Source of the DNA: Neisseriaceae bacterium JH1-16
Lineage (GTDB): Bacteria > Pseudomonadota > Gammaproteobacteria > Burkholderiales > Chromobacteriaceae
NCBI GenBank assembly: GCA_025989215.1
Contig: JAPDNP010000009.1
Location: forward strand, 1 to 64,000
Reading direction: 5' to 3'
DNA: 64,000 nt
Part shown: positions 46,114-56,322 of the stretch, piece by piece
Layout of the letters: each line of letters opens with the position of its first letter
How positions within the stretch are numbered: position 1 is the stretch's first letter
Made by a program: the position numbers and the translations under genes
Notes under the pieces: generated by a model
Database searches by the model: none
Seen by the model: the letters and a program-made list of their open reading frames with translations, nothing else
What the model was told of the DNA's origin: nothing

Positions 46114-49100
46114 TCAGGAAAAATCCACCAGCGACGCCGGCACATGGCGACGCAGCAGTGCGGCGCGGGCGCTCCACTGCGTGGCCGCGTCCAGCGTGGT
46201 GTCGAGATAGCGCACCTCGCCAGCGACGAACAGCGCCACCGGCAGGCCGTCGCGGTACAGCACCCGGTTGCCGGTCAGCGCCGGCAGCCGCGCTCCGGGG
46301 GTAAGGATGCCGACCAGATTCAGCGGGTCGGCGCCGGACAGCGACAGCCAGTCGCCCGACGGCGGGCGGCGCCGCACCTCGCGCAGCAGCCCCACCGCCT
46401 CGGGCAGCGCGAACTGCTCGCCGGAGAAACCGGCGACGAAGCGCCCGCCGCGCAGCTCGCCGCGCGCCTCCAGCCGGCGATACACCCGTAGCAGCTCGCG
46501 CCACGGCGGCAGCCAGTCGGCCTCGCGCTCCAGCATCCGCCAGAACACTACCCCGTAGCGGCGCAGCAGCGTGCGCGCCACCTGCTCCACCGCCTCGTCG
46601 AGGTTGGCCGAAGCGGTGCGGCGCGCCAGCGCCCAGCGCCCGGCGTCCTCCATGCCGAAGGGCATGGTGCGATGGTGGCGCCGTCGCGTGCTGCCGCCGC
46701 GCGGCCGGCGCCGTTCCGATGGCACCAGCAGCGCACGCAGGCCGCCGAAGCTGTCGGCGTTCACCAGCCCCACCGCCACCAGTTCGGCCAACGCTTCCTC
46801 GACCTGGACGCCGAGCAGATGGGTGGCGTCGACCAGTTCGTCGAAGAACGAGGCGCCCTGCTCGCGCAGGCAGTCGGCCACCGCTTGGCCGCGCACGCTC
46901 AAGGCCGGCGGCTCCGGCGCGGCAGCCAGTGCGCTCCACAGCTGACCGTTGCGGCGGGCGAACAGCGCGATCGGCGTGCTGCGCACCGGCGCCGCGCCCC
47001 TGGCCGCCCTCTTGTCGGTGCCGCCGCCGCGCGGGGCCAGCCGCGCCCAGGCGATCCGCCCGGCCAGACACAGATCGTCGAGCCAGCTCGGCTCGTAGGC
47101 CGGGATGCGCGCCGGCAGCAGCTCAGTTTCCCAGGCGCCGGCCGGCGCCTCGAAGCCCTCCAGCTGCGCCACCATCGCCGCCACCGCGTCCGGCCCCTCC
47201 ATGCGGGTATCCGGGCTGACGTGCTGCCAGTCGAACAGGAAGCGCAGGAAATCGCGCGCCGCCACCGGCTCAATCTGCTCGCGCAGCTGCTTGACGGTGT
47301 AGCGGTGGATGCGCGCCAGCAGGCGGCGCTCGCACCATTCGTCCTCCACCGCGCCGTCGCTGAAGCGCCCGCGCAGCGCGAAGCCCTCCTGCTCCAGCGC
47401 GGCCAGCGCATAGGCGATGTCGGCCGGCGCGATGCCGAAGGCGGCGACGCAGTCGGCCAGCGTCACCGGCCCCAGCCCCTCCAGCCGGCCGCGCACCAGC
47501 TCGACCAGCGCCGCCTCGGCCGGGCCGGCAAACGGCGTGCTGCCCGGCGGCAGCGCGATGGCCGGCTGCGTCGCCAGATCGGGCCACAGCGCCTGCCACT
47601 CAGACAGCCGCTCGGCGGCAATCCACAGCCCCCTGCCCTTCACCAGCGCCGCGCGACGCTGCTTGGCCAGCGCCGCCAACCAGTCGCGCCAGGCGGGCTG
47701 CGCGGCGACCTCGGCCTCAGTGACGCCGCCCAGCCACACCAGCGCGTCGTACAGCTCGTCGGCATTGGCCGGGTCCGGCCAGGCCTCTTCGCGCACCCGC
47801 GCGATCGCCGCCGCGTCGAGCCGGCCGAGCTCGGCGGCCGACTCCGGCGCCAGCCAGCGCCGCCCCATCACCGCCTGGGTGCGGCGCTCCTCCAGTGGCG
47901 CGTCGTCGAGGAAGGCATAGGGCTTGGCGGTGAGCGCCTCCATCGCCAGCGGCGACGGCTCGGTCAGATCGCGCGCCAACATGCGGACCGCGCCGGACTC
48001 CAGACCCATCAGCAGCCGCTCGAAACCGTCCACGTCCATCGCCTCGTGCAGGCAGTCGGCCAGGGTCTGGCGCACCAGCGGATGGTCGGGAATCTCGCGC
48101 TCGCCGGCCAGGTTCTCGGCGCAGGCGAGCTGGTCGGGAAAGATCGCCGCGACCAGGTCTTCCGCGTCCATGCGCATGAACTGCGGCGGTACCTTCTTGC
48201 CGCCGCGAAAACGCGGCAAGGCCAGCGCTACCACCCCCACCCAGCGCCAGCGAGTGATGAACATCGGCGCGTCGAGCAGAGCCTGGATCAGCACCAGGCA
48301 CGCGTTGGCCGAATTGAGATAGCGGGTCACTTCGGCCAATTCGAAGCTGTGCGCGGTGGTCAGCGACAGCACGATGTTGTCCTCGGTGGCAGCCGCCTGC
48401 AGCTCGAAGTTGAACTTGCGGCAGAAGCGCTTGCGTAAGCTAAGGCCCCAGGCGCGGTTGATGCGGCTGCCGAACGGCGAGTGGATCACCAGCTGCATGC
48501 CGCCGACCGCGTCGAAGAAGCGCTCCATGATCAGCGTGTCGCCGGTCGGCAAGGCGCCGAACACCGCGCGCGCCGCCGCCAGATAGTCGACCAGCTGGCG
48601 CGCCGAAGGCGCATCGATGCCGACCTCGCCGATCAGCCAGGCGAGTGCCGCGTCCTCGCCGTCCGCTTCGGCCAAGCTTTGCGCCAGCTCGGCATGCAGC
48701 CGCGCCACCGACTGCGACAGCTCGTCGCTGCGCCCGGACGCCTCGCCCAACCAGAACGGCAGTGACGGCGGCTGGCCGTGCGCGTCCTCCACCCGAACCG
48801 TGCCGCGCTCGATACGCAGGATGCGGTAGGCGCTGTTGCCCAGCTGGAACACGTCGCCGGCGGTGCTCTCCACCGCGAAATCCTCGTTCACCGTGCCGAT
48901 GAACTGGTTGTCCGGCTCCAGCACCACCTGGTAGTCGGCATTGTCGGGAATAGTGCCGCCGCTGGTCAGCGCGGTCAGCCGAGCGCCGCGCCGGCCGCGC
49001 AGCACCCGGTTGACCGCATCGTGGTGCAGCAAGGCGCCGTGGCGGCCGCGCCGGGTGCTGTAGCCTTCGGCCAACATGCGCAGCACCGCCGCGTAGTCGG

Positions 49101-50466
49101 CGCGGGACAACACCCGGTACGGCCAGGCGCGGGTCAGGCGCGCATACAGCGCGTCCTCGTCCCAGTCGCGCGCCGCCACCTCGGCGACGATCTGCTGCGC
49201 CAGCACGTCGAGCGGCTGCGGCGGGATGTGCAACCGGTCGAGCTCGCCGCGCCGCACGCTGTCGAGCAGCGCGGTGCACTCCACCAGATCGTCGCGCGAC
49301 AGCGGAAACAGCCGTCCCTTCGGCGTGGCGCCGACCGCGTGGCCGGAACGGCCGACCCGCTGCAGAAACGCGGCGATCGAGCGCGGCGAGCCGAGCTGGC
49401 AGACCAGCTCCACCTCGCCGATGTCGATGCCCAGCTCCAGCGAGGCGGTGGCCACCAGCGCGCGCAACTCGCCGTTCTTCAAGCGCTGCTCGGCCGCCAG
49501 CCGCGCCTCCTTCGACAAGCTGCCGTGGTGCGCGGCGACGTCGCTCTCGCCGAGCCGTTCAGACAGGTGGCGCGTCACCCGTTCGGCCAACCTGCGCGTG
49601 TTGACGAACACCAGCGTGGTGCGATGCATCAGGATCAGCTCGGCGAGCCGGCCGTAGTTCTGCTCCCACACCTCGTTCGACATCACCGCCTCCAGCGGCG
49701 AGACCGGCACCTCCAGCGCGAGATCGCGCTCGCGCACATGGCCGGTGTCGATGACGGTGCAGTCGGGCTCCTTTCCATCCTGAGGTGCGGCCCCGACCAG
49801 GAAGCGCGCCATCTCGTCCAGCGGCTTCTGCGTGGCCGACAGACCGATGCGCACCAGCTGGTCGCCGGCCAGTTCGGCCAACCGCTCCAGCGACAGCGTC
49901 AGGTGCGCGCCGCGCTTGTTCGGCGCCAGCGCGTGGATCTCGTCGACGATCACCGTGCGGGTGGTGGCGAGCATCTTGCGGCCCGACTCGGAGCCGAGCA
50001 GCACGTACAGCGATTCGGGGGTGGTGACGACGATGTGCGGCGGGCGGCGGCGCATCGCCTCGCGCTCGGCCTGCGGGGTGTCGCCGGTGCGCACCAGGGT
50101 GCGGATCGTCACCTCGGGCAGGCCCTGTTCGGCCAACTTCGCGGCGATGCCGGCCAGCGGCACCTCCAGGTTCTTCTGGATGTCGTTGGACAGCGCCTTG
50201 AGCGGCGACACGTAGACCACCTGGGTCTCGTCCGGCAGCCCGCCCGCCGCTAGCCCCTCGCGCACCAGCGCGTCGATGGCGGCGAGAAAGGCGGCCAGCG
50301 TCTTGCCCGAGCCGGTCGGTGCGGCGATCAGCACATGGCGGCCGGACTGGATCGCCGGCCAGGCGTCAAGCTGGGCCGACGTGGGCGCGGCGAAGGTGGC
50401 GGCGAACCACTGTGCCACCGCCGGGTGGAAGTACGGAAGCGGACTCACCGGTCGGCTCCAATGCAT
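46114..50466 (-). CDS. lhr: Lhr-type large helicase
   Basis: 1450 aa, the full Lhr core plus long C-terminal extension (Lhr-CTD). Helicase motifs: Walker A APTGSGKT near residue 50, DEIH, SAT, and QRVGRSGHA. After the RecA-like domains come winged-helix and Lhr-specific domains to about 860, then the CTD. Lhr is an ATP-dependent 3'-5' nucleic-acid helicase linked to repair. The ATG at 50466 has no ribosome binding site; a GTG six codons in (50448) has GGAG 7 bases upstream and may be the true start. The gene carries seven copies of the 10-mer repeat. Confidence 0.93.
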   Translation of the reverse strand: MHWSRPVSPLPYFHPAVAQWFAATFAAPTSAQLDAWPAIQSGRHVLIAAPTGSGKTLAAFLAAIDALVREGLAAGGLPDETQVVYVSPLKALSNDIQKNLEVPLAGIAAKLAEQGLPEVTIRTLVRTGDTPQAEREAMRRRPPHIVVTTPESLYVLLGSESGRKMLATTRTVIVDEIHALAPNKRGAHLTLSLERLAELAGDQLVRIGLSATQKPLDEMARFLVGAAPQDGKEPDCTVIDTGHVRERDLALEVPVSPLEAVMSNEVWEQNYGRLAELILMHRTTLVFVNTRRLAERVTRHLSERLGESDVAAHHGSLSKEARLAAEQRLKNGELRALVATASLELGIDIGEVELVCQLGSPRSIAAFLQRVGRSGHAVGATPKGRLFPLSRDDLVECTALLDSVRRGELDRLHIPPQPLDVLAQQIVAEVAARDWDEDALYARLTRAWPYRVLSRADYAAVLRMLAEGYSTRRGRHGALLHHDAVNRVLRGRRGARLTALTSGGTIPDNADYQVVLEPDNQFIGTVNEDFAVESTAGDVFQLGNSAYRILRIERGTVRVEDAHGQPPSLPFWLGEASGRSDELSQSVARLHAELAQSLAEADGEDAALAWLIGEVGIDAPSARQLVDYLAAARAVFGALPTGDTLIMERFFDAVGGMQLVIHSPFGSRINRAWGLSLRKRFCRKFNFELQAAATEDNIVLSLTTAHSFELAEVTRYLNSANACLVLIQALLDAPMFITRWRWVGVVALALPRFRGGKKVPPQFMRMDAEDLVAAIFPDQLACAENLAGEREIPDHPLVRQTLADCLHEAMDVDGFERLLMGLESGAVRMLARDLTEPSPLAMEALTAKPYAFLDDAPLEERRTQAVMGRRWLAPESAAELGRLDAAAIARVREEAWPDPANADELYDALVWLGGVTEAEVAAQPAWRDWLAALAKQRRAALVKGRGLWIAAERLSEWQALWPDLATQPAIALPPGSTPFAGPAEAALVELVRGRLEGLGPVTLADCVAAFGIAPADIAYALAALEQEGFALRGRFSDGAVEDEWCERRLLARIHRYTVKQLREQIEPVAARDFLRFLFDWQHVSPDTRMEGPDAVAAMVAQLEGFEAPAGAWETELLPARIPAYEPSWLDDLCLAGRIAWARLAPRGGGTDKRAARGAAPVRSTPIALFARRNGQLWSALAAAPEPPALSVRGQAVADCLREQGASFFDELVDATHLLGVQVEEALAELVAVGLVNADSFGGLRALLVPSERRRPRGGSTRRRHHRTMPFGMEDAGRWALARRTASANLDEAVEQVARTLLRRYGVVFWRMLEREADWLPPWRELLRVYRRLEARGELRGGRFVAGFSGEQFALPEAVGLLREVRRRPPSGDWLSLSGADPLNLVGILTPGARLPALTGNRVLYRDGLPVALFVAGEVRYLDTTLDAATQWSARAALLRRHVPASLVDFS

Positions 50467-50801
50467 GGGGAGGAGACTTCATACTAGTGCAGCCGGCGAA
50501 GCGGCTCTCGTCACCGCGCCGCCTGCGCTATCGCACACCGAGCGCATCAAACCCCTGGCACCTCAGCACCCTGACGACGCAGGCAGCGCCAAGCGCACGG
50601 CAAGGCAGATCGAAACCGCCCCCGTCAACGATCCGGCGCCAGCCGATGGCCCGCTGGTCCGCCCCACTCCCCCGGCAGGCACACCGAGGCTGGCATGCAG
50701 CCCTGAAGCCCGATTCGCGAAGACCAGCGCCAATGCAGCGGGCAGGCGAACCCCAGGCAGCGTAAACTTCGCGTTTAGCCTTTGAAGCCTGTGGCCACAC
50801 C
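50467..50801. other. Divergent intergenic region between lhr and the DEAD-box gene
   Basis: 335 bases holding both promoters. Short ORFs on both strands lack start signals. No hairpin, repeat or operator recognised. Confidence 0.45.
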
Positions 50802-52058
50802 ATGACGTTTTCCTCCCTCGGTTTGAGCGAGCCGCTACTGCACACGCTCGCCTCCCTCGGCCACCACACCCCCACCCCGGTACAGCAGCAGGCGATTCCG
50901 GCGATTCTGGCCGGCCGCGACCTGCTGGCGGCGGCGCAGACCGGCACCGGCAAGACCGCAGGCTTCGCGCTGCCGCTACTACAGCGCCTGAGCGCCGACG
51001 GCGCCCGCGCGGCCAACAACACGGTGCGCGCGCTGGTGCTGGTGCCGACCCGCGAGTTGGCCGAACAGGTGGGCGAGCGCATCCGCGCCTATGGCGCTGG
51101 CCTGCCGCTGTCGGTCGCCGCGGTCTACGGCGGGGTCAGCATCAACCCGCAGATGATGAAGCTGCGCCGTGGCATCGACATCCTGGTCGCCACGCCCGGC
51201 CGCCTGCTCGACCTGCACGAACACAACGCACTGAAGCTGTCGACGGTAACGACGCTAGTGCTGGACGAGGCCGACCGGCTGCTCGATCTGGGCTTCGCCG
51301 ACGAGCTCGGCCGCCTCTTCGCGCTGCTGCCGCGTCAGCGCCAGACGCTGTTCTTCTCGGCGACCTTTCCGCCCGCCGTCACCGCGCTGGCCGAAACCTT
51401 GCTGCGCGAGCCGGCCCGCGTTGCGCTGCCCGACGAGCCTCACGCCGACAGCACCATCCTGCAGCGCGCCATCGAAGTCGATGCCCCGCGCCGCACCCAA
51501 CTGCTCGTTCAGCTGATCCGGCAACACGGCTGGGAACAGGTGCTGGTATTCGTCGCCAGCCGGCAGGCCACCGAGAACCTGGCCGCCAAGCTCGACAAGG
51601 CCGGCATCGCGGCCACGGCCCTGCACGGCGACCTCAGCCAGGGCGCCCGCACCCGGGCGCTGGCCGACTTCAAGACGCGGCGCCTGCAGGTGCTGGTGGC
51701 CACCGACGTGGCCGCGCGCGGCATCGACATCGAACAGCTGCCCGCGGTGGTGAACTTCGACCTGCCGCGCTCGCCGGCCGACTACACCCACCGCATCGGT
51801 CGCACCGGACGCGCCGGGGCGAGCGGCGTCGCGATCAGCTTCGTCAGCGCCGCCAGCGAAGCCCACTTCCGGCTGATCGAAAAACGCCAGCGGCTGCGCG
51901 TGACCCGCGAGCGCATCGCCGGTTTCGAGCCGGTCGAGACCGCGCCCGCGCCGGCCGATCCAACGACCGACGCACCGCCCCCGAACGGCGGCATCAAGGG
52001 CAAGCGCATGAGCAAGAAGGACAAGCTGCGCGCGGCGGCCGCCAAGTCCGGGGAATGA
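50802..52058 (+). CDS. DEAD-box RNA helicase (RhlE-type)
   Basis: 418 aa. Q motif FSSLGLSEPLLHTLASLG and PTPVQQQAIP; motif I AAQTGTGKT; Ia PTRELAEQ; II VLDEADRLLD; III SAT; VI HRIGRTGRAG. A Lys-rich tail (KGKRMSKKDKLRAAAAKSG) follows, as in RhlE. It remodels ribosomal RNA or mRNA. One 10-mer repeat encodes the ELAEQ of motif Ia. Confidence 0.92.
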   Translation: MTFSSLGLSEPLLHTLASLGHHTPTPVQQQAIPAILAGRDLLAAAQTGTGKTAGFALPLLQRLSADGARAANNTVRALVLVPTRELAEQVGERIRAYGAGLPLSVAAVYGGVSINPQMMKLRRGIDILVATPGRLLDLHEHNALKLSTVTTLVLDEADRLLDLGFADELGRLFALLPRQRQTLFFSATFPPAVTALAETLLREPARVALPDEPHADSTILQRAIEVDAPRRTQLLVQLIRQHGWEQVLVFVASRQATENLAAKLDKAGIAATALHGDLSQGARTRALADFKTRRLQVLVATDVAARGIDIEQLPAVVNFDLPRSPADYTHRIGRTGRAGASGVAISFVSAASEAHFRLIEKRQRLRVTRERIAGFEPVETAPAPADPTTDAPPPNGGIKGKRMSKKDKLRAAAAKSGE

Positions 52059-52276
52059 GCATCGCTCAGAGTCGCTGACAACATGCCGCTTCTGCCAGAT
52101 CGTAAGCAGGTTCTCAGCCGGCCAGCACGACGCCGGGCATGGACCGGCCGGGGGCAATACCGCGACCGTCGACCGCATGATTGACGGGTAGCCGGCCCGG
52201 CAGACCGATGCGGAGCGGGAGCCGTCGCGCGGCAACTGCTACAGTGAGGCAAGATGCCCCTGCCGAGCACGACCGA

Positions 52277-53947
52277 ATGATCAATAAGCCTGCCCCTGCC
52301 CCGACGCCCCCCGGCCAGTCCGGCGCCATCCCTACGGGAACCCGCTGGTCGGACCTGATCGCCGGCCTGTCGGTGGCAGGCCTGCTGCTGCCCGAAGCGG
52401 TGGCCTACTCGGGCATCGCCAATCTGCCGCCGCAGGCGGGCATCATCGCGCTGCTGATCGGCCTGCTGTGCTATGGCCTGATCGGCAAGAGCCCGTTCGC
52501 CATCGCCTCGGCCACCTCGTCCTCGGCGGTGGTGCTGGCGGCCGCGACCGCACAGCTTGCCAGCGGCAATGTCGCGCTGCAGCTCTTGCTCGGCGCGGGG
52601 CTGTTGATGCTCACCGGCCTGCTGTTCCTCGTAGCCGCGCTGGCACGGCTGGGCAATATGTCGGACTTCATCGCCAAGCCGGTGCTGCGTGGCGTCACCT
52701 TCGGTCTGGTCATCGTCATCATCCTGCGCCAGTTGCCGAACATCGTCCAAATCCATCCCAGGCACGATGATGTGCCGCGCTTCGCCTTCGAGCTGCTGTC
52801 ACAATTTCCCTCCTGGAACCTCGTCGGCCTGCTGACCGGGGGGATTGCGCTGGCGCTGCTGACCGCGCTGGGCCGCATCCGGCGTCTGCCGGCCGCCTTG
52901 CTGGTGATCGCGCTGGGCATCGGCGCCAATGCCTGGCTGAACCTGACCGGCTACGGCGTACCCCAGGTCGGCACGGTCACGATCCACTGGGACATCCCCT
53001 CGCTGCCCGGCTTGAGCCGCGTGCAGTGGTCGCGGCTGGGCGAGCTGGCGGTAGCGATGCTGCTAATCCTGTACGCCGAGTCCTATAGCTCGATCCGCTA
53101 TTTCGCCCTCAAGCACGGCCAGGACACCACGCCCAACCGCGACCTGGCGGCGTTGGGCGTCGCCAACCTGATCGCCGGGCTGATGCACGGCATGCCGATC
53201 GGCGCCGGTTATTCCGCCTCTTCGGCCAACGAAGCCGCCGGCGCCCAGTCGCGACTGGCCGGGCTGATCGCCGCCGCCGTGGTGCTGCTGATCGTGCTGA
53301 CCTTGCTGCCCGCGATTGCGCTGACTCCCGAACCGGTGCTGGCCGCCATCGTCATCCACGCCGTCGGGCACACGCTGCAGCCGAGCATGTTCCGACCCTA
53401 TTTCCGCTGGCGGCGCGACCGCCTGATCGTGGTCGGCGCGGTGCTGGCGGTGCTGCTGTTGGGCGTGCTCGACGGCCTGCTCGCCGCCATTGCCGCCAGC
53501 CTGGCGCTGACCCTGCGGCAGTTCGCCGAGCCCAACCTCTCGGTGCTGGGGCGCGTCGGCAACGGCCATGACTTCGCCGGACGGGCCGTGCATCCGGACG
53601 CGCAGCCGGTGCCGGGCATCCTGATCGTTCGACCGGAGGAGCCGCTGTTCTTCGCCAATGTCGAGCGCATGCTGACCCGAGTGCGACAGCTCATGCTCGA
53701 AGACCCCACCACCATCCACACCGTGGTGCTGAGCCTGGAGGAGTCGCCCGACCTCGACGGCACCAGCATCGAGGCCATGAGCGAGTTTGCCGACTTCGTC
53801 GCGCAAGGCCAGCGGCAGCTGCTGCTGGCCCGGGCCCACGACGAGGCGCTGGCCGTACTGGCCCGCGCCGCGCCGCCCGCACTGCCCCTGACGACCCGCT
53901 ATCTGAGCGTGGACGATGCGGTCACCGCCGCGCTGCAGCATCGCTAA
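52277..53947 (+). CDS. SulP-family anion transporter with STAS domain
   Basis: 556 aa. About 10-12 membrane helices (about 28-425) with LLLPEAVAYSGIANLPPQAG, the SulP signature, and a C-terminal STAS domain (about 445-556; PGILIVRPEEPLFFANVERM and LDGTSIEAM). Members move sulphate, bicarbonate or dicarboxylates. No helpful neighbour identifies the substrate. Start at 52277 is chosen because upstream codons to 52181 give no conserved sequence; no good ribosome binding site is visible. Confidence 0.88.
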   Translation: MINKPAPAPTPPGQSGAIPTGTRWSDLIAGLSVAGLLLPEAVAYSGIANLPPQAGIIALLIGLLCYGLIGKSPFAIASATSSSAVVLAAATAQLASGNVALQLLLGAGLLMLTGLLFLVAALARLGNMSDFIAKPVLRGVTFGLVIVIILRQLPNIVQIHPRHDDVPRFAFELLSQFPSWNLVGLLTGGIALALLTALGRIRRLPAALLVIALGIGANAWLNLTGYGVPQVGTVTIHWDIPSLPGLSRVQWSRLGELAVAMLLILYAESYSSIRYFALKHGQDTTPNRDLAALGVANLIAGLMHGMPIGAGYSASSANEAAGAQSRLAGLIAAAVVLLIVLTLLPAIALTPEPVLAAIVIHAVGHTLQPSMFRPYFRWRRDRLIVVGAVLAVLLLGVLDGLLAAIAASLALTLRQFAEPNLSVLGRVGNGHDFAGRAVHPDAQPVPGILIVRPEEPLFFANVERMLTRVRQLMLEDPTTIHTVVLSLEESPDLDGTSIEAMSEFADFVAQGQRQLLLARAHDEALAVLARAAPPALPLTTRYLSVDDAVTAALQHR

Positions 53948-54049
53948 GCGCCGCCTCAACGCAGCGCGATCAATGGCAGCGCCAGCGAGTCGACCCCGCC
54001 AAGCCGTCCTGTCAGGCGCACAGTCACAGACAATACAAGTACGGCACGG

Positions 54050-54388
54050 CTACGTAATCACTCGGGGAGAGGCTTGCTCGCGGCGCTCAAGTGGGGCGAC
54101 ATTCACCGCGCTCAGCAACTCGACCCGCACCGGTTCGGCCAGGCAGTCCGCCACCTTGGCGCGATAGGCCTGGTAGTGCGCCGAGCCGCGATGCGCCTCC
54201 AATGCACTGTCGGACACATACGCCTCGAACACCTGCAATGTGCCGGGGGCCTGGGCCGACTCGAACAGGTCGTACTGCAGGCAGCCCGGTTCCTGCCGGC
54301 TGGCCGGGACCATATCGCGCATCGCGGCTTTCACCGCCTCGATGCCTTCCAGCTTGCACTTGATCATGGCCAGTACATAGATCGTCAT
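54050..54388 (-). CDS. Antibiotic biosynthesis monooxygenase (ABM) fold protein
   Basis: 112 aa, ferredoxin-like ABM/YgiN-type domain: MTIYVLAMIKCKLEGIEAVK, then SRQEPGCLQYDLFES and FEAYVSDSALEAHRGSAHY. Such small dimeric proteins oxidise quinols or related compounds without cofactors. The start at 54388 follows AGGGGAACGAG. An ABM-like domain also occurs at the end of the MFS gene nearby. Confidence 0.85.
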   Translation of the reverse strand: MTIYVLAMIKCKLEGIEAVKAAMRDMVPASRQEPGCLQYDLFESAQAPGTLQVFEAYVSDSALEAHRGSAHYQAYRAKVADCLAEPVRVELLSAVNVAPLERREQASPRVIT

Positions 54389-54669
54389 CTCGTTCCCCTG
54401 CTTACTCTTCAACGTCGCCCGCGATCGTCCGACGGACAGCTCGGCCCCGGCACCGTGCCAAGACCACCGATGGCAGAAACGGCAGCGCGCTGAGCGCGGC
54501 CCGACGCGCATACCGGCACTCTCACGCGCTCCTACTCATCGGCATTCTGCAACGCCAACCCATTCTCAGCGCACGCATCCAAGCCGGCGACACCGGAGCT
54601 CGTAAATGCAGGCGAAGCGGTGACCATACCGGCCCGACGCGAGTCACACCGTATCAGACCGACTCAGCG

Positions 54670-56319
54670 TTAGCCGAGGTCCGGGGGCTGGGGCCGTCCT
54701 GCAGCGGCACGCCCCTCCGCGCCGCTCTCCCCCTTCAGATAATGACGAATGCGGATCTCGATCCCCGCGGTCTGAAAGCGCCGCACCGCCGCCTCGATCT
54801 TCAGCTCGCCCCGCGTCACCCGCTGGTGATGACGCAAGTGCTCCAGCCACGACTCGTCGAAGAAGAACTCCAGCCAACGCCGCGGATCGCCGCTGTCCTG
54901 CATCAGGCCCCACGACAGCGCGCCGTTGCGGCGGCGCATCTGCTCCAGCTCGGCCATGCAGCGCAGAAAATCCGCGGCCCGCTCCGGTGCGATGTCGTAC
55001 TCCACGGAGACCATCACCGGCCCGCGCTCGGGCGAAGTGTCCTCGCTCAACAGCGGCGCCGGCCAATGCAGCGAGGGGGCCAGATCGTCCACATTGGTCT
55101 CCGGCAGCGCCACCCTCAGGGTCAGCAGCACACCGAGCAGCAGGCCGCCGCCGGCCATCGCCAGCGCCGTCGCGATCGACAGGTGACTGGCCACGCTCCC
55201 CCACAGGAAACCGCCTGCCGCCGTGCCGCCGAAGAACACCAGGATATAGACCGACAGCGCACGCGCACGCACCCAGGCCGGCACCGAGGTCTGCGCCGAT
55301 ACCTGCAGGCTGGACAGCACGGTGATCCACGCGGCGCCGCTGAGCAGCATCACCGGCACCAGCGCGTACAGCTGGTGCACGAACGCCAGGGCAAACAGCG
55401 TGAACGCATAGATCACGCTGGCTCCGGCCACCAGATGATCGCGCGCCACCGCATCGCGCAGCCGCGGCAACAGCATGGCGCCGCTTACCGCCCCCACGCC
55501 GACGCAGCCGAGCAACAATCCATAACCTGCGGCACTGGCGTGCAATGCCTGACGCACGATCAAGGGCAGCATCGCGGTGCCGGCACTGGCGAAGAGGAAG
55601 AACGCCAGCGCGCGCAGCAGCACCGCTTGCAAAGGCTTTGAGCTGCGCGCATAGCGCCAGCCCACACGCATCGCGCCGAAGAAGCGTTCGGCCGGCAGCA
55701 AGGGCTCCTGAGCCTGGCGCGTCCACCGTAGCAACACCACGATCACGCCGAAGAACGAGACCGCGTTCAGCGCAAAGGTCAGCCACGGCCCGACCAGGCT
55801 CACCAGGATGCCGGCCAGCGCCGGCCCGATCGCCCGCGAGACATTGATGCCGACCCCCGACAGAGCGATAGCCGCCGACAAATCGGACTTGTCGACCAGC
55901 TCCGGGGTCAGCGCGGTCCAGGCAGGCATCATCAGTGCGGTGCCGACACCCAGCGCCAGCGTCAGCAGCAGCAAGGAACTCACCCCGATCAGGCCGGACA
56001 GGCTCAGCACCGCCAGCACCAGCGCGACCAGGGCCATCCACAGCTGGGTAAACAGCAGGTAGCGGCGCTTGTCGATAATGTCCGCCAGCGCCCCGGCCGG
56101 CAGCGCCAGGAAAAACATCGGCAGGGAGCCGGCCACCTGGATCAGCGCCACATGCAGGGGGTTGCTCGACAGGCTGGTCATCAGCCAGCCGGCCCCCACC
56201 TCGTGCATCCAGGAACCGATATTGGAGGCGATGCTGGCGAACCACAGCCAGCGGAAAGTAGTGTGGCGCAGAGGGCTCCACGCCGATTCCCCCGTTGAAG
56301 ACAAGCTTGTTCGGCTCAT
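54670..56319 (-). CDS. MFS exporter fused to an ABM-like domain
   Basis: 549 aa. N-terminal 12-helix MFS_3 transporter (about 1-410; RWLWFASIASNIGSWMHEVGAGWLMTSLS split at residue 23-40) of the EntS type. A C-terminal soluble domain (about 415-545) follows: VMVSVEYDIAPERAADFLRCM then RRRNGALSWGLMQD, which looks like an ABM-fold domain. This transporter-plus-domain layout is known in a subgroup of MFS proteins of unknown function. It starts 4 bases after the amidohydrolase stop, so both are one operon. Confidence 0.85.
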   Translation of the reverse strand: MSRTSLSSTGESAWSPLRHTTFRWLWFASIASNIGSWMHEVGAGWLMTSLSSNPLHVALIQVAGSLPMFFLALPAGALADIIDKRRYLLFTQLWMALVALVLAVLSLSGLIGVSSLLLLTLALGVGTALMMPAWTALTPELVDKSDLSAAIALSGVGINVSRAIGPALAGILVSLVGPWLTFALNAVSFFGVIVVLLRWTRQAQEPLLPAERFFGAMRVGWRYARSSKPLQAVLLRALAFFLFASAGTAMLPLIVRQALHASAAGYGLLLGCVGVGAVSGAMLLPRLRDAVARDHLVAGASVIYAFTLFALAFVHQLYALVPVMLLSGAAWITVLSSLQVSAQTSVPAWVRARALSVYILVFFGGTAAGGFLWGSVASHLSIATALAMAGGGLLLGVLLTLRVALPETNVDDLAPSLHWPAPLLSEDTSPERGPVMVSVEYDIAPERAADFLRCMAELEQMRRRNGALSWGLMQDSGDPRRWLEFFFDESWLEHLRHHQRVTRGELKIEAAVRRFQTAGIEIRIRHYLKGESGAEGRAAAGRPQPPDLG

Positions 56320-56322
56320 CGC

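Noticed and set aside
44303-47071. A 922-codon open frame on the minus strand across the chemoreceptor and lhr 3' end
   Set aside because: It is antisense to the Cache chemoreceptor and out of frame with lhr; composition is low-complexity Ala/Arg/Gly typical of GC-rich shadow frames, with no domain.
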